64,000 bases of DNA from Laguncularia racemosa. Lineage: Eukaryota; Streptophyta; Magnoliopsida; Myrtales; Combretaceae. The stretch is taken from the NCBI GenBank assembly GCA_037954665.1, contig JBBMOL010000082.1, positions 496,001 to 560,000 of the forward strand, given 5' to 3'. Below, one piece after another: positions 11,283-22,280 of the stretch; the stretch's first letter is position 1; the number at the start of each line of letters is the position of its first letter. Both the position numbers and the translations under genes were made by a program. The notes under the pieces are model-generated. The model did not search any database and was not told where the DNA came from. It saw only the letters and a list, made by a program, of their open reading frames with translations.

Positions 11283-12787
11283 CTACCCCGATTGTTCAAC
11301 TAATCCAAGTCATAAGGGCTAGGATGTGGGCTAGTAGATAAATGTAATTTGTCTACTAGTGCAGCAGATATAACATTCGTGCAACTACCACTATCAATGA
11401 TGAGTACACAAAGGTTACCTCTGATCCTACAAGAGGTGTGGAATATGTTCTCTCTCTGTATTTCTAGTTTCGAGAGATATGGTTAGAGTCCTGCATAACA
11501 CATTAATAAATAGATATTTTTCACTTGTACACTCCTCATGTGTTTTTGCAGTTTGGTCATCATAATACTCTTACAATGCTACAAACAAGTTTGTAGGTTC
11601 AGCCTATTCCTCCTCAACCATAGCATCTTCCCCAGCGCCCTCCATAACAGTCATCATCCTCTTATTTGGACACTATGCTACCATATGCCCAAATCCCAAG
11701 CATTTAAAGCGTTTTATTTGGCGTGCTTTTCCATTAGTAGATCCGAGAATAGTTTGCCTCACATCTGGTGCTATTACCTCTTTACCCTTCCTAGAGGGTA
11801 TATTTTCTGTAGCAGTGCTAGGGGTAGTTTTGTCCACTGCTTTCACCATCTCACCTACCGCCTTTGTCCCTTCTGATCGACCATCAATTGCTATGGGTCT
11901 GGTAGTAGTATTGGGCTTACTGCTCGGAGCCTTGAACAAGTTAGACCTCTTTTGCCTCTCTACTTTCAAAGCCAACTGAATAGCCTCATCAAGTGTGCTA
12001 TAGCGCTACAGCTCAACAACACACATTATCTCATATTCAACCTCGAGACAAAGTGTGCTAGGGTTTGTTCTAAAGGTTCGATTGACCCACATCTAATCAT
12101 GAGGGTTTCAAATTTCTGCACATAATCATCCACTGTCTTGCTTCCCTACCTCAAAGTCCATAGTCACATAAACAGTTCTGGTTTGTAGTGCTCAGGAATA
12201 AATCTTTTTCTTAACACCCTTTTCATATCCGTCCATGTCTGAATCTTAGCCTCCCCATCCCTATGCTTGTTGATAATCAAATTCTTCCACCATAGTGCAG
12301 TGTATTTTGTAAACTTAACAATAGCAAATCGGACTCTGGCATTATCATCAATCTCATAACATTTAAAGAGATCCTTAACCTTGTCCTCCTAATCTAAATA
12401 ATCATCAGCTAATCCTTTACCGTCATAAGAAGGCATCTGCAGCTTTACATACTCCAATCCTGGAGGTGGCTTGAAATCCCTATTCTGATATGGATTAACC
12501 CTAAAGTTGTCATCCCTTTTTTCCCCGTAAGGATGATGATCCCTATCCATCCTTCTATTTAGATTTCCATCTCCCACTACTCTATCTCTCTGAAGGTTCT
12601 ATGGAGCTACCCGAGGTGTTGCTTGAAGGTTCATCACTAGTGGTTGTGGTAATGTCATCCTATCAATCCTAGTTGCCAAAGTAGCAACTATAGTAGTAAG
12701 ATCCTAGAGCTGTTCTTCTAAAGTCCTCTTACCTGTAGTATTATGACCCTGACCTCTACTAACTTGGCTATTGGCCTCATTGGACAT
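11283..12787 (-). pseudogene. gag-protease pseudogene (copy A)
   Basis: Decayed gag and N-terminal protease of the gag-protease-only element. The likely start codon is at 12785-12787 (MSNEANSQVS). Gag runs through TIVATLATRIDRMTLP, MPSYDGKG-ADDYLD, the core WWKNLIINKHRDG and MKRVLRKRFIPEHY, then a Lys/Ser/Thr-rich region. One zinc knuckle follows (RFKCLGFGHMVA-CPNK, with a stop inside). The retropepsin active site is LIIDSGSCTNVIS near 11390. There are at least seven in-frame stops, mostly TAG, and the protease ends at the long LTR insertion. Copy B is at 62480-63770. Confidence 0.8.
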
Positions 12788-13881
12788 TTCCCCCATTCAC
12801 ACTTTCATTGGACATGTTGTGATTTAAGAAGTAATCCCACAAATTACAGCACACTCCTTCAACAACACCAACCCACACGTTTAACAACCACAATAATGCA
12901 ATAGCTTACGTTTCAAAAAGAATTATAGGCATAAGGAAATAATTTAGTACTTTAAGTAAAGTTCAACAAATGAAGTACACACACTACTACTTTCAAGTAG
13001 TTAGAATTAAATTCAACTACAAATGCTTAAGTAAGTCAATTGCTTTCACACTTTAATGACTTGTTTAAATTTAAATTCTACTACTCAAACCTTCCTTTCT
13101 TAGCCATGACACACACTCACACTTTAGCTTCAACATGCAGCACCTAACTCCACACAATTCCACAAATTCACAAATGGCAATTCCCACACTCAACACACAA
13201 ACACAATGCCAACAATTCAATACTCCTTTTTACACCACAAAATATTGTATTTCCAATTTAATAATAAAAAATAATCTACACCAAAATGCACACAACCCTA
13301 CACACACTATACGGTTAATACTTCTAAACATACAAGTTTCACCACTACAAACACTAAAGCAAACCACAACTTATACACTAAAATAGCAACAATTCAAATT
13401 TGAAAATCAAACCACTTCACTAATCGCAACCCTTCCTCAAATGGTAAGAAGTAATTTTCAAATTCAAACAACCATTCATTAACTTCTTCAACTTAATGTT
13501 TGTTTTGAAAATCAAATAATTTCCAAATCTTCCACACAACTCAAATCTGGAAATGCTCAATTACACCCTTTATTTTTCCAAAAACAAACATGTAAGGATC
13601 ACAATTCTTCTTCCAACACAATTGAACTTCCGAATTTATATTAAAAATAAACTAACTCTCCTCTTCCTTCACGGTGAAGTCCACAACATAGAAGCTTCAA
13701 CAAGTACTCAAAACTCACTCCAACAAGCAGCAAGTTCAACTTCCACTCAAGACAAATCACACCACTCCAAGCAATTATAACAACAATTTCAATTTACTCT
13801 CAATTTCGAAATTGAAGATGTAAGAACATGAACCCTAAATTTCCGAAATTCAAAATCAAATAACCCTTCTCACAACCTCAA
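12788..13881 (-). other. leader between primer site and gag
   Basis: About 1.1 kb of noncoding 5' leader of the gag-protease element, rich in A and C on the plus strand. The short ORFs in it have no recognisable similarity. It resembles the leader of the plus-strand element at 41852-42972. Confidence 0.6.
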
Positions 13882-13893
13882 ACTCTGATACCA
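13882..13893 (-). promoter_or_regulatory. primer binding site, iMet type
   Basis: In element orientation TGGTATCAGAGT, one mismatch from the TGGTATCAGAGC complement of initiator-Met tRNA. It lies five bases inside the 5' LTR boundary. Confidence 0.75.
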
Positions 13894-13898
13894 AAAGA

Positions 13899-14748
13899 TG
13901 ATGTGCCTAAATGGGAATTAAGCACAAGCAAAACAATCCAAATAATAACCCCAAAAGACAAGACCAATTTGGTTTACTTTTAGAGCAAAATTGGACCGTA
14001 AACCCAAAATGTAATCTTTGATCTGAATGATGTATTTCATATAATGATTAACACGGTGAAGTATTCCTCAATGAAGATAACAAATTATACTTGAAAAAGC
14101 CACGTGATTACTAATAAAAAACAATAAGAACCACTTTCGTGATCTACCTTCCAAATGGATTGATTTCACAGTTTAAGAATTATGCACAATGGATGAATCG
14201 AAAAACAAGTACAATAGTAACTCAAATGAAGCACAATATTTCGAATAATACTAATTCAAATTTGACCAAGAAATGTTTCAATCTAACCCAAGATATGACA
14301 CACTAGAGAAGAAAAGAAAACACAACAAATAGAAATTGATACAACTCACAATTTCAAGTTGTTGCACTCGCCACATAAAAGGGGATTGAACTAAGATGAA
14401 CCCTAAGCTCTCTCACATAAAAGTGATGTGTTTAATTTGAAAAAAATTCCTTTAAAACCCTACTTTAAGCAGGTATTTATACTTGCTCCCTTTAGGGTTA
14501 GAAAGTCCACAAAATTACAACTATGCCACTTTTAGGGTGGCCGATCCTAAATGAAAATTACAAACAAATGAAAATGTCCCAAAAGAAATTACAACATAAA
14601 ATGGTCCAAAGAACAATTACAAAGTACAAAAATATATAATTCTTCATGTGCCAATGCTACAAAGTGAAATCAATCGTAGCGGCCTTTAGATGCAAATCTG
14701 ATGATGTCCCGTGGCCATCAACTAATGTAAGAAATTTTGGCATCCTAT
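13899..14748 (-). repeat. 5' LTR of the gag-protease element, truncated
   Basis: Begins TGATGTGCCTAAATGG on the plus strand and follows the 4246-5269 LTR until GGCATCCTAT at 14748, where element 1 starts. The last ~150 bp of the LTR are missing. Confidence 0.8.
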
Positions 14749-15585
14749 TGATATGGACCACGCCAACCCGTGACGAAACCCAATACCAATACGTTTAGAA
14801 ATTCGTTGCCTAAGACACCCAAACACCTAAAGTGGAAACCGCGACCCGTTGTCTATAAGCGAGACAAGAACCTTGGTATAAAATGAAGACGCCACAATCG
14901 GGATGAAAGACCGATTGTTAAGTCGGAATGAACGCCACGGAAATCAATCCGATAAGTTTGAATTTGTTCTTGAAGAACCAAGAGAGGTGCCTCTCAAAAG
15001 TGTTTAATGTTCAAAGATGTATGTTGTTCATTGTTCTAAACCCTAGGAGCTTTTATACTAGGGTTACAATTCGTGTAAAACAAGTCCAAAACGATGTAGT
15101 TTAGATAAGTGGCGTAAAAACGCGAAAATAGAACAAGCTGGCCGGTAGGGGATACACGGCCGTGTACACGCCCGTGTACTTTGGCCGTGTACCTTTCTGT
15201 GCAACTTCTGGCAACATACACGCCCATGTACTTTGGCCGTGTATCTTTCTGTACAACTTCTGGCAACATACACGCCCGTGTACTTTGGCCGTGTATCTTT
15301 CTGTGGATTTGCTTGACTCCTACACGGCCGTGCCTTGAAAGTACACGCCCTCTTCATCCCGTGTCCGGTGTAACTTGTATAAAAGCAAGGGTCTTCTCAT
15401 GGTTGTTCCAATCCGTTCCAACTTCATGATTGCTCCAATCCTTTCCGGCTTCATGGACAACCTTTATCAACCCGTGAAGTGCTTCCTTGAATCGTTTTGC
15501 TCGATTTCTTGTGATCGGTCCAAGCGGCACTTCAAGAGGATCCACATTTCTTCTTCTGGCTTGGCTCTTGTCATGGATCTCATCA
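14749..15585 (-). repeat. 3' LTR of element 1
   Basis: An 837-bp LTR, TGATATGGACCACGCC to GGATCTCATCA on the plus strand. It has three 52-bp units of the TACACGCCCGTGTACTTTGG array at about 15168-15320; the other LTR has two, which accounts for the 52-bp length difference. A polypurine tract (plus strand TTCCCCTCCTCTT, 15586-15598) borders its internal side. The polyprotein reads about 230 bp into it. Confidence 0.85.
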
Positions 15586-16896
15586 TTCCCCTCCTCTTGA
15601 AAAGGATTTGTCCTCAAATCATTGCCTGCATCAAATGGACTCAGGTTAGTAACATAAAATGTGACACTTATTGGATACTCACCTGGTAAATTTTTCTTGT
15701 ATGCATTATCATTGATGCGCTCAAGACTTTGAATGGGTCCATCGCCTCTAGGAAGTATTTTAGATCTACGCTGTACGGGAATCCGCTCTTTGCGCATGTG
15801 AACCCAAATCCAATCTCCAGGTTCCAAAACAACTTGTCGACAACCCTTGTTGGCTTGTTTCACATACTGCTCAGTTCTTCGCTCAATGTTTAGCCTTCTC
15901 ACGAAATCTGCCTTAGAATCAGCTTCAAAACTCACAAACTTGTTAAGTGGCAATGGCAATAAATAAATAGGAACGAATGGGTTAAAACCATACACAATCT
16001 CAAATGGTGAATAATTAGTAGTGCTATATAAAGCCCTGTTATATGCAAACTCCACAAATGGTAGACAATCCTTCCAAGTCCTAATGTTCTTCTCTATGAT
16101 TGCCCCTAACAATTGAATTAAAGTCCTGTTAACCACATCAATTTGCCCATCAATTTGTGGGTGACAGATAGTTGAAAACATCCGTTTAGTTCCCAACTTT
16201 TCCCACAATACTCTCCAAAAATGACTCAAAAATTTCTCATCTCGATCACTAACAATGCTTCTAGGTATACCATGCAGACACACTACCTTTCTAAAGAACA
16301 AATAAAAAATGTGTATAGCATCATCGGTTTTATGACAAGGAATGAAATGAACCGTTTTAAAAATCCTATCCACAACCACAAAATTAGAATCTCGACCATG
16401 CCTAGGCCTAGATAATCCTAACACAAAATCTATGGAAATGTTTATCTATGGCTCACGAGGAATGACACTATACACATATAACCAATCTTAGAAGTCATCT
16501 AAACAAGGAATGGGATGACGATACTTTACCGTATGGTTGTTGATGGCGCGGCAGTCAACACAAATTCTCTATGTCCCATCCTTCTTAGGCACCAAAATCA
16601 TAAGCACTGCACATGGACTCATGCCTTCTCTCACATATCCCTTCTCCATTAACTCATCTACCTGCCTTTGGAGTTCCTTAGGAAAGAAATTTTCAAAATC
16701 CTGCACAATAGACACAACCGCACTAGGCAAAGCATTAGATAATTCGTTAGTAGTCAAACATGTTTCTTCAAAAACTAGAAACAACATAGGTTGCCTCATG
16801 ACTAACGCTCTCCTTACTACACTCGCTCTTGCCACACAACTCTCCTTTTGCAAGGCTGCCCTCTCCTTTTCACTCACCACCAAAGTTGATCTCGCT
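15354..16896 (-). pseudogene. RT-fragment/integrase fusion, element 1
   Basis: The pol part of element 1. Reverse transcriptase is represented only by its first motifs (near 16600-16480: VPKKDGT, then CVDCRAINN and CLDD). The frame then passes straight into the integrase core, DWLYVYSVIP and IDFVLGLSRPRHGRDS. The first catalytic Asp (VVVDRIFK) and the second (VSDRDEKF) are present, but the Glu position reads Asp (QIDGQIDVVNRTL). The C-terminus (GDWIWVHMRKERIP, LPGEYPISVTF, DLRTNPFQEEGNDE) enters the LTR and ends at 15354 after GPITRNRAKRFKEAL. In-frame stops near 16560, 16490 and 16445 break it. About 120 bp of linker present in element 2 is missing near 16680. Confidence 0.8.
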
Positions 16897-18695
16897 TCAA
16901 CTTGGCCTCTCACACTCTTTCCAGCCCTTCCTCTCCTTTTCCTTTTGATCTTGACTTTTATATTCCTTTTTCTTCTCATTGTCTTTTGCTCTCTCACTCT
17001 CACTCTGCTTTTCACTCACCTTGTGTTTTGCAAACGACTGTTGTAGCTGCAACTGGTCCTCATATACCTGCTTAGGTGTTAACAGTTTAAGATTAAAGCT
17101 CTTCCCTTGGTGAACAAGTGTATACTTGTTAGAAAAGCCATCATGCACAACCTTCCTATCAAATTGCCATGGCCTCCCCAACAACATATGACATGCTTGC
17201 ATTGGCACTACATCACATAACACCTCATCCTCATACCTACCAATGCGAAACCCAATCAAGGCTCGCTTACTCACCTTAGTCTCACCACTATCATTCAACC
17301 ACTGTAATTTATATGGACTAGGGTGTCTAACAGTTTTGAGCCCCAGCCTCTCAACAATAAAATTACTCACTACATTGGTGCAACTCCCTCCATCAATGAT
17401 TAAACTAAAAATGTGATCTCCTAGATAGCATCTAGTATGAAATATATTCTCTCTTTGCACCTCCTCTTCTTCCTTCACCTGCACATTCAACGCTCGCTTC
17501 ACTACTGCCACTAGCCTTCCCATTGCAAGCTCCTCATCATCACTAGCATCCTCTAATGGAGGCATATCATCTTCTTCACTATCCCCCTCAGTCTCATACT
17601 CTCCATCATCACGCGCCTATTTGGACATTGACTAGCAATATGGCCTCTACCTTGACATTTAAAACATCTAATGTCACGATTTCTAGAAGTAGAAGAATCA
17701 GGGTTACCTTAGTTACCAGGAGTAGAATCCGCTTGCCTTAGCTCCCCTTTTGGTTTGGTGAGTAAAGGCTTTTCTTCCTTCTTCCATTGATTAGTCTTCC
17801 AAGTGGATGAACCATTACCCTGTTGAAACCGTGCATTACTACTACCTCTCCTCTTGTGCTGGTTCTCAACTTTTATAGCCATGTGGACCATATCCTCCAA
17901 TTCTACATAATGCTGCAATTCAACAACATTTTGGATTTCTCTATTCAACCCAGCAAGAAACCTAGCCATTGTAGCCTCTCTATCCTCCTCTACATTCGCC
18001 CTAATCATAGTGACTTCCATCTCCTTGAAATACTCATCTACACTCCGACTTCCTTACCTCAGAGTTTGCAACTTATTGTGCAATTCACGATAGTAATACG
18101 CAGGCACAAACCGCTTCTTCATCACTCTTTTCATCTCTTCCCAAGACTCAATAGGTGGCTCGCCACTCCTTCTCCTACTCAACATTAGTTGATCCCACCA
18201 CACTATAGCATAATCCGAAAACTCAATGGCAGCAAGTTTTACTTTCTTTCTCCCATTATAGTTGTGACAATCAAACACCATCTCCACCTTTTTCTCCCAC
18301 TCTAAGTACACCTCGGGATCATTCTTCCCTTGCAAAGGAGGAATCTTCATCTTTATGCTACTCAATTGATCATCCTCTCTATTCCTATCTCCTCTATCTT
18401 CCAAATCTCTAGTTCCTCTATTCCAACCACTATATCCTCTATAACTCCCGACAGAAGGTTTATCAAAGTCATCATCCGACATTTCATCTCCACCCCTCGG
18501 TACTCTCTCAGAACGACTCTCCCTCTTACGCCCTTGGAATACGTTTGTGGATTGCTCTAGTCTTTGCTCTACCGTCTCATGAATTTTTTCCATTCCCTCT
18601 TGGAACATCCTCTTCATTTCTCCCCTCAACGCCTCAATTACTAACCTAGCATTAAACCTTCCCCTCTTACCTTTCGGAGAATGTTGCCTCGACAT
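16897..18695 (-). pseudogene. gag-protease, element 1
   Basis: Gag starts at 18693-18695 (MSRQHSPKGKRG). The gag core includes VYLEWEKKVEMVFDCHNY and ESWEEMKRVMKKRFVPAYYY. A CCHC zinc knuckle, CFKCQGRGHIASQC, lies near 17650. The protease active site IIDGGSCTNVVS is near 17390, and the flap-side motif CHMLLGRPWQFDRKVVHDGF is near 17170. The frame is broken by a stop near 18055, another near 17712 and a 14-bp deletion near 17615 relative to element 2. The protease ORF (17565-16897) stays open into the Lys/Glu-rich linker beyond the point where element 2 has a stop. Confidence 0.85.
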
Positions 18696-19206
18696 AGTTC
18701 CTGCAGAAAAGATTAGTACTAACACAAATATATATATAATTAAACCTCACGATACACTCCCTTACGTGTTTTGCTCAAATGATGATATCACACAGTCACT
18801 CGTGTATTCTCACAAACAATGATGATATCTACTCGCCAACTTCCTCTTCTCAATTCCCTTGGAACTCACTCGAACTACACCAATTTCCTTCCGTAGAATT
18901 CAAAACAACTCTAGGGTTCGTAAATTTTCCCTCTATTTTTTCTATCCGATTTTTTTTTTGTTTGTCTTAGTTGTTGCTCTTGGTCACGTTTTTCTTTTCT
19001 TTTCTTTTCTCTTCTTTTTTTTTTTTGTCTTGATTTTTACTCTTTTTTTTTTTTTAACAATCTCCTAAGCGATATTACACTATCAAAAGACAATCAATAC
19101 TACGAAATTGAATACGATAATTGATATGAACGATTGGAGTTAGGGTTTTTGATATTACCTTCCTCAACCGAACTTGATGTTTTGACAAACCTAAGTTCTG
19201 ATACCA
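18696..19206 (-). promoter_or_regulatory. leader and primer site, element 1
   Basis: The primer binding site is 19195-19206 (element orientation TGGTATCAGAAC, one mismatch from the iMet complement), three bases from the LTR. The leader between it and gag includes a very A/G-rich stretch (18945-19060, T/C-rich on the plus strand), also present in element 2 at about 24635-24745. Confidence 0.7.
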
Positions 19207-19209
19207 AAC

Positions 19210-19994
19210 TGATACGAACCACGCCAACCCGTGACGAAACCCAATACCAATACGTTCGGAAATTCGATGCCTAAGACACCCAAACACCTAAAGTGGAAAC
19301 CGCGACCCGTTGTCTATAAGTGAGACAAGAACCTTGGTATAAAATGAAGACGCCACAATCGGGATGAAAGACCGATTGATAAGTCGGAATGAACGCCACA
19401 GAAATCAATCCGATAAGTTCGAATTAGTTCTTGAAGAACCAAGAGAGGTACCTCTCAAAAATGTTTAATGTTCAAAGATGTATGTTGTTCATTGTTCTAA
19501 ACCCTAAGAGCTTTTATACTAGGGTTACAATTCGTGTAAAACAAGTCCAAAACGACGTAGTTTAGATAAGTGGCGTAAAAACGCGAAAACAGAACAAGCT
19601 GGCCGGCAGAGGATACACGGCCATGTACACGCCCGTGTACTTTGGCCGTGTACCTTTCTGTGCAACTTCTAGCAACATACACGCCTGTGTACTTTGGCCG
19701 TGTATCTTTCTATGGATTTGCTTGACTCCTACACGGCCGTGCCTTGAAAGTACACGCCCTCTTCATCCCGTGTCTGGTGTAACTTGTATAAAAGCAAGGG
19801 TCTTCTCATGGTTGTTCTAATCCGTTCTAACTTCATGATTGCTCCAATCCTTTCCGGCTTCATGGACAACCTTTATCAGCCCGTTAAGTGCTTCCTTAAA
19901 TCGTTTTGCTCGATTTCTTGTGATCGGTCCAGGCGGCACTTCAAGAGGATCCACATTTCTTCTTCCGGCTTGGCTCTTGTCATGGATCTCATCA
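19210..19994 (-). repeat. 5' LTR of element 1
   Basis: A 785-bp LTR, TGATACGAACCACGCC to GGATCTCATCA on the plus strand, with two 52-bp array units (about 19627-19725). Its promoter-like TATAAAAG is on the minus strand near 19510. Confidence 0.85.
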
Positions 19995-20218
19995 TTAGCT
20001 GCATGGTTTTCACCTACTTTCCCTCTTAACCCTCTAACATCTACAATTTTCTTAATTTTTTTCCTCCACTTCTTTTTTATTTTCTCTCAAGGACCCATTA
20101 ACATGGATAAAGACATATCATGATCATGGTAATCCAAAGCGACATGCTAAAGTGAACCCATGCAAGAAATGCCTTGAAGTGGGCCAAACTACTAGGTTAT
20201 AGAAAATGGGAAGTACAC
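19995..20218 (-). pseudogene. C-terminal piece of the DUF7745-like pseudogene
   Basis: A short non-LTR stretch between elements 1 and 2. Read on the minus strand from 20218 it gives YFPFSIT, then FGPLQGIS after two stops. This follows directly on the frame that ends CRDYLRVALNGFIRCIV at 25805 on the far side of element 2. It is thus the downstream part of one pseudogene split by element 2. The duplicated TACAC is 20214-20218. Confidence 0.45.
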
Positions 20219-21125
20219 TGATACGAACCACGCCAACTCGTGACGAAACCCAATACCAATACGTTCGGAAATTCGTTGCCTAAGACGCCCAAACACCTAA
20301 AGTGGAAAACTGCGACCCATTGTCTATAAGCGAGACAAGAACCTTGGTATAAAAGTGAAGACGCCACAATCGGGATGGAAAACCGATTGAGAAGTCGGGA
20401 TGAACGACACGGAAATCAATCCGAGAAGTTCGAATTAAGTTCTTGAAGAACCAAGAGAGGTGCCTCTCAAAAGTGTTTAATGTTCAATGATGTCTAATCT
20501 CTAATGTTCTAAACCCTAGGAGCTTTTATACTAGGGTTACAATTCGTGTAAAAAACAAGTCTAAAACGACGTAGTTTAGTTAAGTGACATAAAAACGCGA
20601 AACAGAACAAGCTGGCCGACAGGGGATACACGGCCTGTGTACACGCCCGTGTACTTTGGCCGTGTACTTGTCTGTGCAACTTCTGGCAACATACACGCCC
20701 GTGTACTTTGACCGTGTATCTGTCTGTGCAACTTCTGGCAACATACACGCCCGTGTACTTTAGCCGTGTATCTTTCTGTGGATTTGCTTGACTCCATACA
20801 CGGCCGTGCCTTTTAACCGTGTATCTAGTCGTGTATGATTCTAGGCAATCTTGAGAGTCCTACACGGCCGTGCCTTGAAAGTACACGCCCTCTTCAACCC
20901 ATGTCCAATATAACTTGTACAAAAGCAAGGGTCTTCCAATGGTTGTTCCAATCCGTTCCAACTTCTTGATTGCTCCAATCCTTTCCGGCTTCATGGACAA
21001 CCTTTATCAACTCGTTAAGTGCTTCCTTGAATCGTTTTGCTCGATTTCTTATGATCGGTCCAGACGGCACTTCAAGAGGATCCACATTTCTTCTTCCGGC
21101 TTGGCTCTCATCCCGGATCTCATCA
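20219..21125 (-). repeat. 3' LTR of element 2
   Basis: A 907-bp LTR beginning TGATACGAACCACGCC and ending CCGGATCTCATCA on the plus strand. It has an ACACGGCC/CGTGT array at about 20625-20890. It encodes the last ~77 residues of the polyprotein on the minus strand. Confidence 0.92.
20625..20890. repeat. palindrome-rich 52-bp minisatellite in the LTR
   Basis: Three units of about 52 bp built on TACACGCCCGTGTACTTTGG plus CTTCTGGCAACA, then two diverged units, with near-palindromic ACACGGCCGTGT cores. The same array is at 25304-25568, and shorter versions are in element 1's LTRs. Unit number varies between LTRs. Confidence 0.85.
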
Positions 21126-22280
21126 TTCCCCTCCTCTTGAAAAGGATTTGTCCTCAAATCATTTCCTGCATCGAATGGACTCAGATCAGTAACATTAAAC
21201 GTGACACTTACTGGATACTTACGTGGTAAATCTTTCTTGTATGCTATATCATGGATGTATTCAAGAATTTGAATTGGTCCATCGCCTCTAGGAAGTAATT
21301 TAGATCTACGCTGTACGGGAATCTGCTCTTTGCGCATGTAAACCCAAATCCAATCTCCAGGTTCAAAAACAGCTTGTTGATAACCCTTGTTGGCTTGTTT
21401 CACATACTGCTCCGCTCTTCGCTCAATATTTAGTTTTCTCACGAAATCTGTCTTAAAATCAGCTTCAAAACTCACAAATTTGTTAAATGGCAATGACAAT
21501 AAATAATTAGGATTCAGTAGGTTAAAACCAAACACAATCTCAAATGGTGAACAATGAATAATGCTATTTAAAGCCCTATTACATGCAAACTCCTCAAATG
21601 GTAGATAATCCTTCCAAGTCCTAATGTTCTTCTCTATGATTGCCCCTAACAATTGAATTAACGTCCTATTAACCACCTCAAGTTGCCCATCAGTTTGTGG
21701 GTGACGGATAGTCAAAAACATCCGTTTAGTTCCCAACTTTTCCCACAAGACTCTCCAAAAATGACTCAAAAATTTCGCATCTCGAATACTAACAATGCTC
21801 CTAGGTATACCATGCGGATGCACTACCTCTCTAAAGAACAAATCAACAATGTGTATAGCATGATCAGTTTTATGACAAGGACTGAAATGAACCATTTTAG
21901 AAATCCTATCCATAACCTCAAAAATAGAATCTCGACCATGCCTAGGCTTAGATAATCCTAACACAAAATCTATGGACATGTCTATCCAAGGCTCATGAGG
22001 AATGACACTATACTCATATAACCAATCTAAGAAGTCATCTAAGCAAGGAATAGTATGACGATACTTTACTGTGATGTTGTTGATGGCGCGACAGTCAACA
22101 CACATTCTCCATGTCCCATCCTTCTTAGGCACCAAAATCACCGGCACTGCACATGGACTCATGCTCTCTCTCACGTACCCCTTCTCCATTAATTCATCGA
22201 CCTGCCTTTGGAGTTCCTTTGTCTCCTCCGGATTGCTCCTGTAAGCTGGCTTGTTTGGAATTGATGCTCCGGGTACAAGG
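20894..22280 (-). CDS. truncated RT joined to integrase, element 2
   Basis: An ORF of the polyprotein's C-terminal half, open from the 20-bp duplication near 22280. It begins with linker (NKPAYRSNPEETKELQ), ELMEKGYVRE and the first RT motifs (VPKKDGTWRMCVDCRAINN, then IPCLDD). Immediately after comes FLDWLYEYSVIPHEPWIDMS, the approach to the integrase core. The RT palm with its YVDD-type site, thumb, RNase H and the integrase HHCC zinc finger are absent. In the integrase the first Asp (EVMDRISK) and the Glu (TDGQLEVVNRTL) remain, but the second Asp is Ile (VSIRDAKF). The C-terminus reads LPRKYPVSVTF, DLRTNPFQEEGNDE, then GPIIRNRAKRFKEAL inside the LTR, ending at 20894. The join is in frame and shared with element 1. 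Confidence 0.85.
21126..21138 (-). promoter_or_regulatory. polypurine tract, element 2
   Basis: AAGAGGAGGGGAA in element orientation, directly before the 3' LTR. It would prime plus-strand DNA. The same tract borders the LTRs at 15585 and 49836. It also encodes part of the conserved FQEEGN motif. Confidence 0.75.

Larger units (their letters stand above)
4246..14748 (-). mobile_element. gag-protease-only LTR element (copy A), interrupted
   Basis: Minus-strand LTR retrotransposon. Its 3' LTR is 4246-5269, its 5' LTR begins at 13899 and is broken at 14748, and an iMet-type primer site lies at 13882-13893. Removing the 5.65-kb solo LTR inserted at 5632-11282 leaves only about 3 kb of internal sequence: leader, gag, protease, then a short piece of polyprotein tail (DLKANLLEARGDD) and the polypurine tract. 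There is no room for reverse transcriptase, RNase H or integrase, so this is a non-autonomous derivative. The left flank is GCCAT; the matching right flank is gone because element 1 begins inside the 5' LTR. The second copy is at 55560 to the right edge. Confidence 0.75.
14749..19994 (-). mobile_element. element 1, RT-deleted Gypsy element
   Basis: Minus-strand LTR element with LTRs at 14749-15585 and 19210-19994, an iMet-type primer site, gag, protease and integrase. It shares about 90% or more of its sequence (by eye) with element 2 at 20219-25804. It also shares the same deletion of most of reverse transcriptase, RNase H and the integrase N-terminus. The flanks do not match: CCTAT on the left, TTAGC on the right. 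The left end cuts into another element's LTR. The right end adjoins the DUF7745-like pseudogene remnant. The pair of ends therefore probably comes from recombination or deletion between two insertions rather than one intact insertion. Confidence 0.8.

Noticed and set aside
13135..13780. Short Thr/Asn/Gln-rich plus-strand ORFs
   Set aside because: They lie in the leader of the minus-strand element and reflect A/C-rich composition.
4246..14748. Reading the 4246-14748 region as one autonomous element with a 10-kb internal region
   Set aside because: The 5632-11282 segment has its own TG...CA ends and target duplication and splits the protease; no RT or integrase is present.
15181..15429. Arg/Cys-rich ORFs across the ACACGGCC array (also 15036-15357, 20509-20797, 25215-25476)
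   Set aside because: Repetitive translation of the 52-bp unit in both strands; no conserved start or function.
19995..20218. A target duplication for element 1 across CCTAT/TTAGC
   Set aside because: The five flanking bases share no match, and the flanks belong to different pre-existing sequences.
20625..20890. Regular repeats considered as a CRISPR-like array
   Set aside because: Units are contiguous minisatellite with variable length inside an LTR of a plant retrotransposon; no unique spacers and no cas genes.
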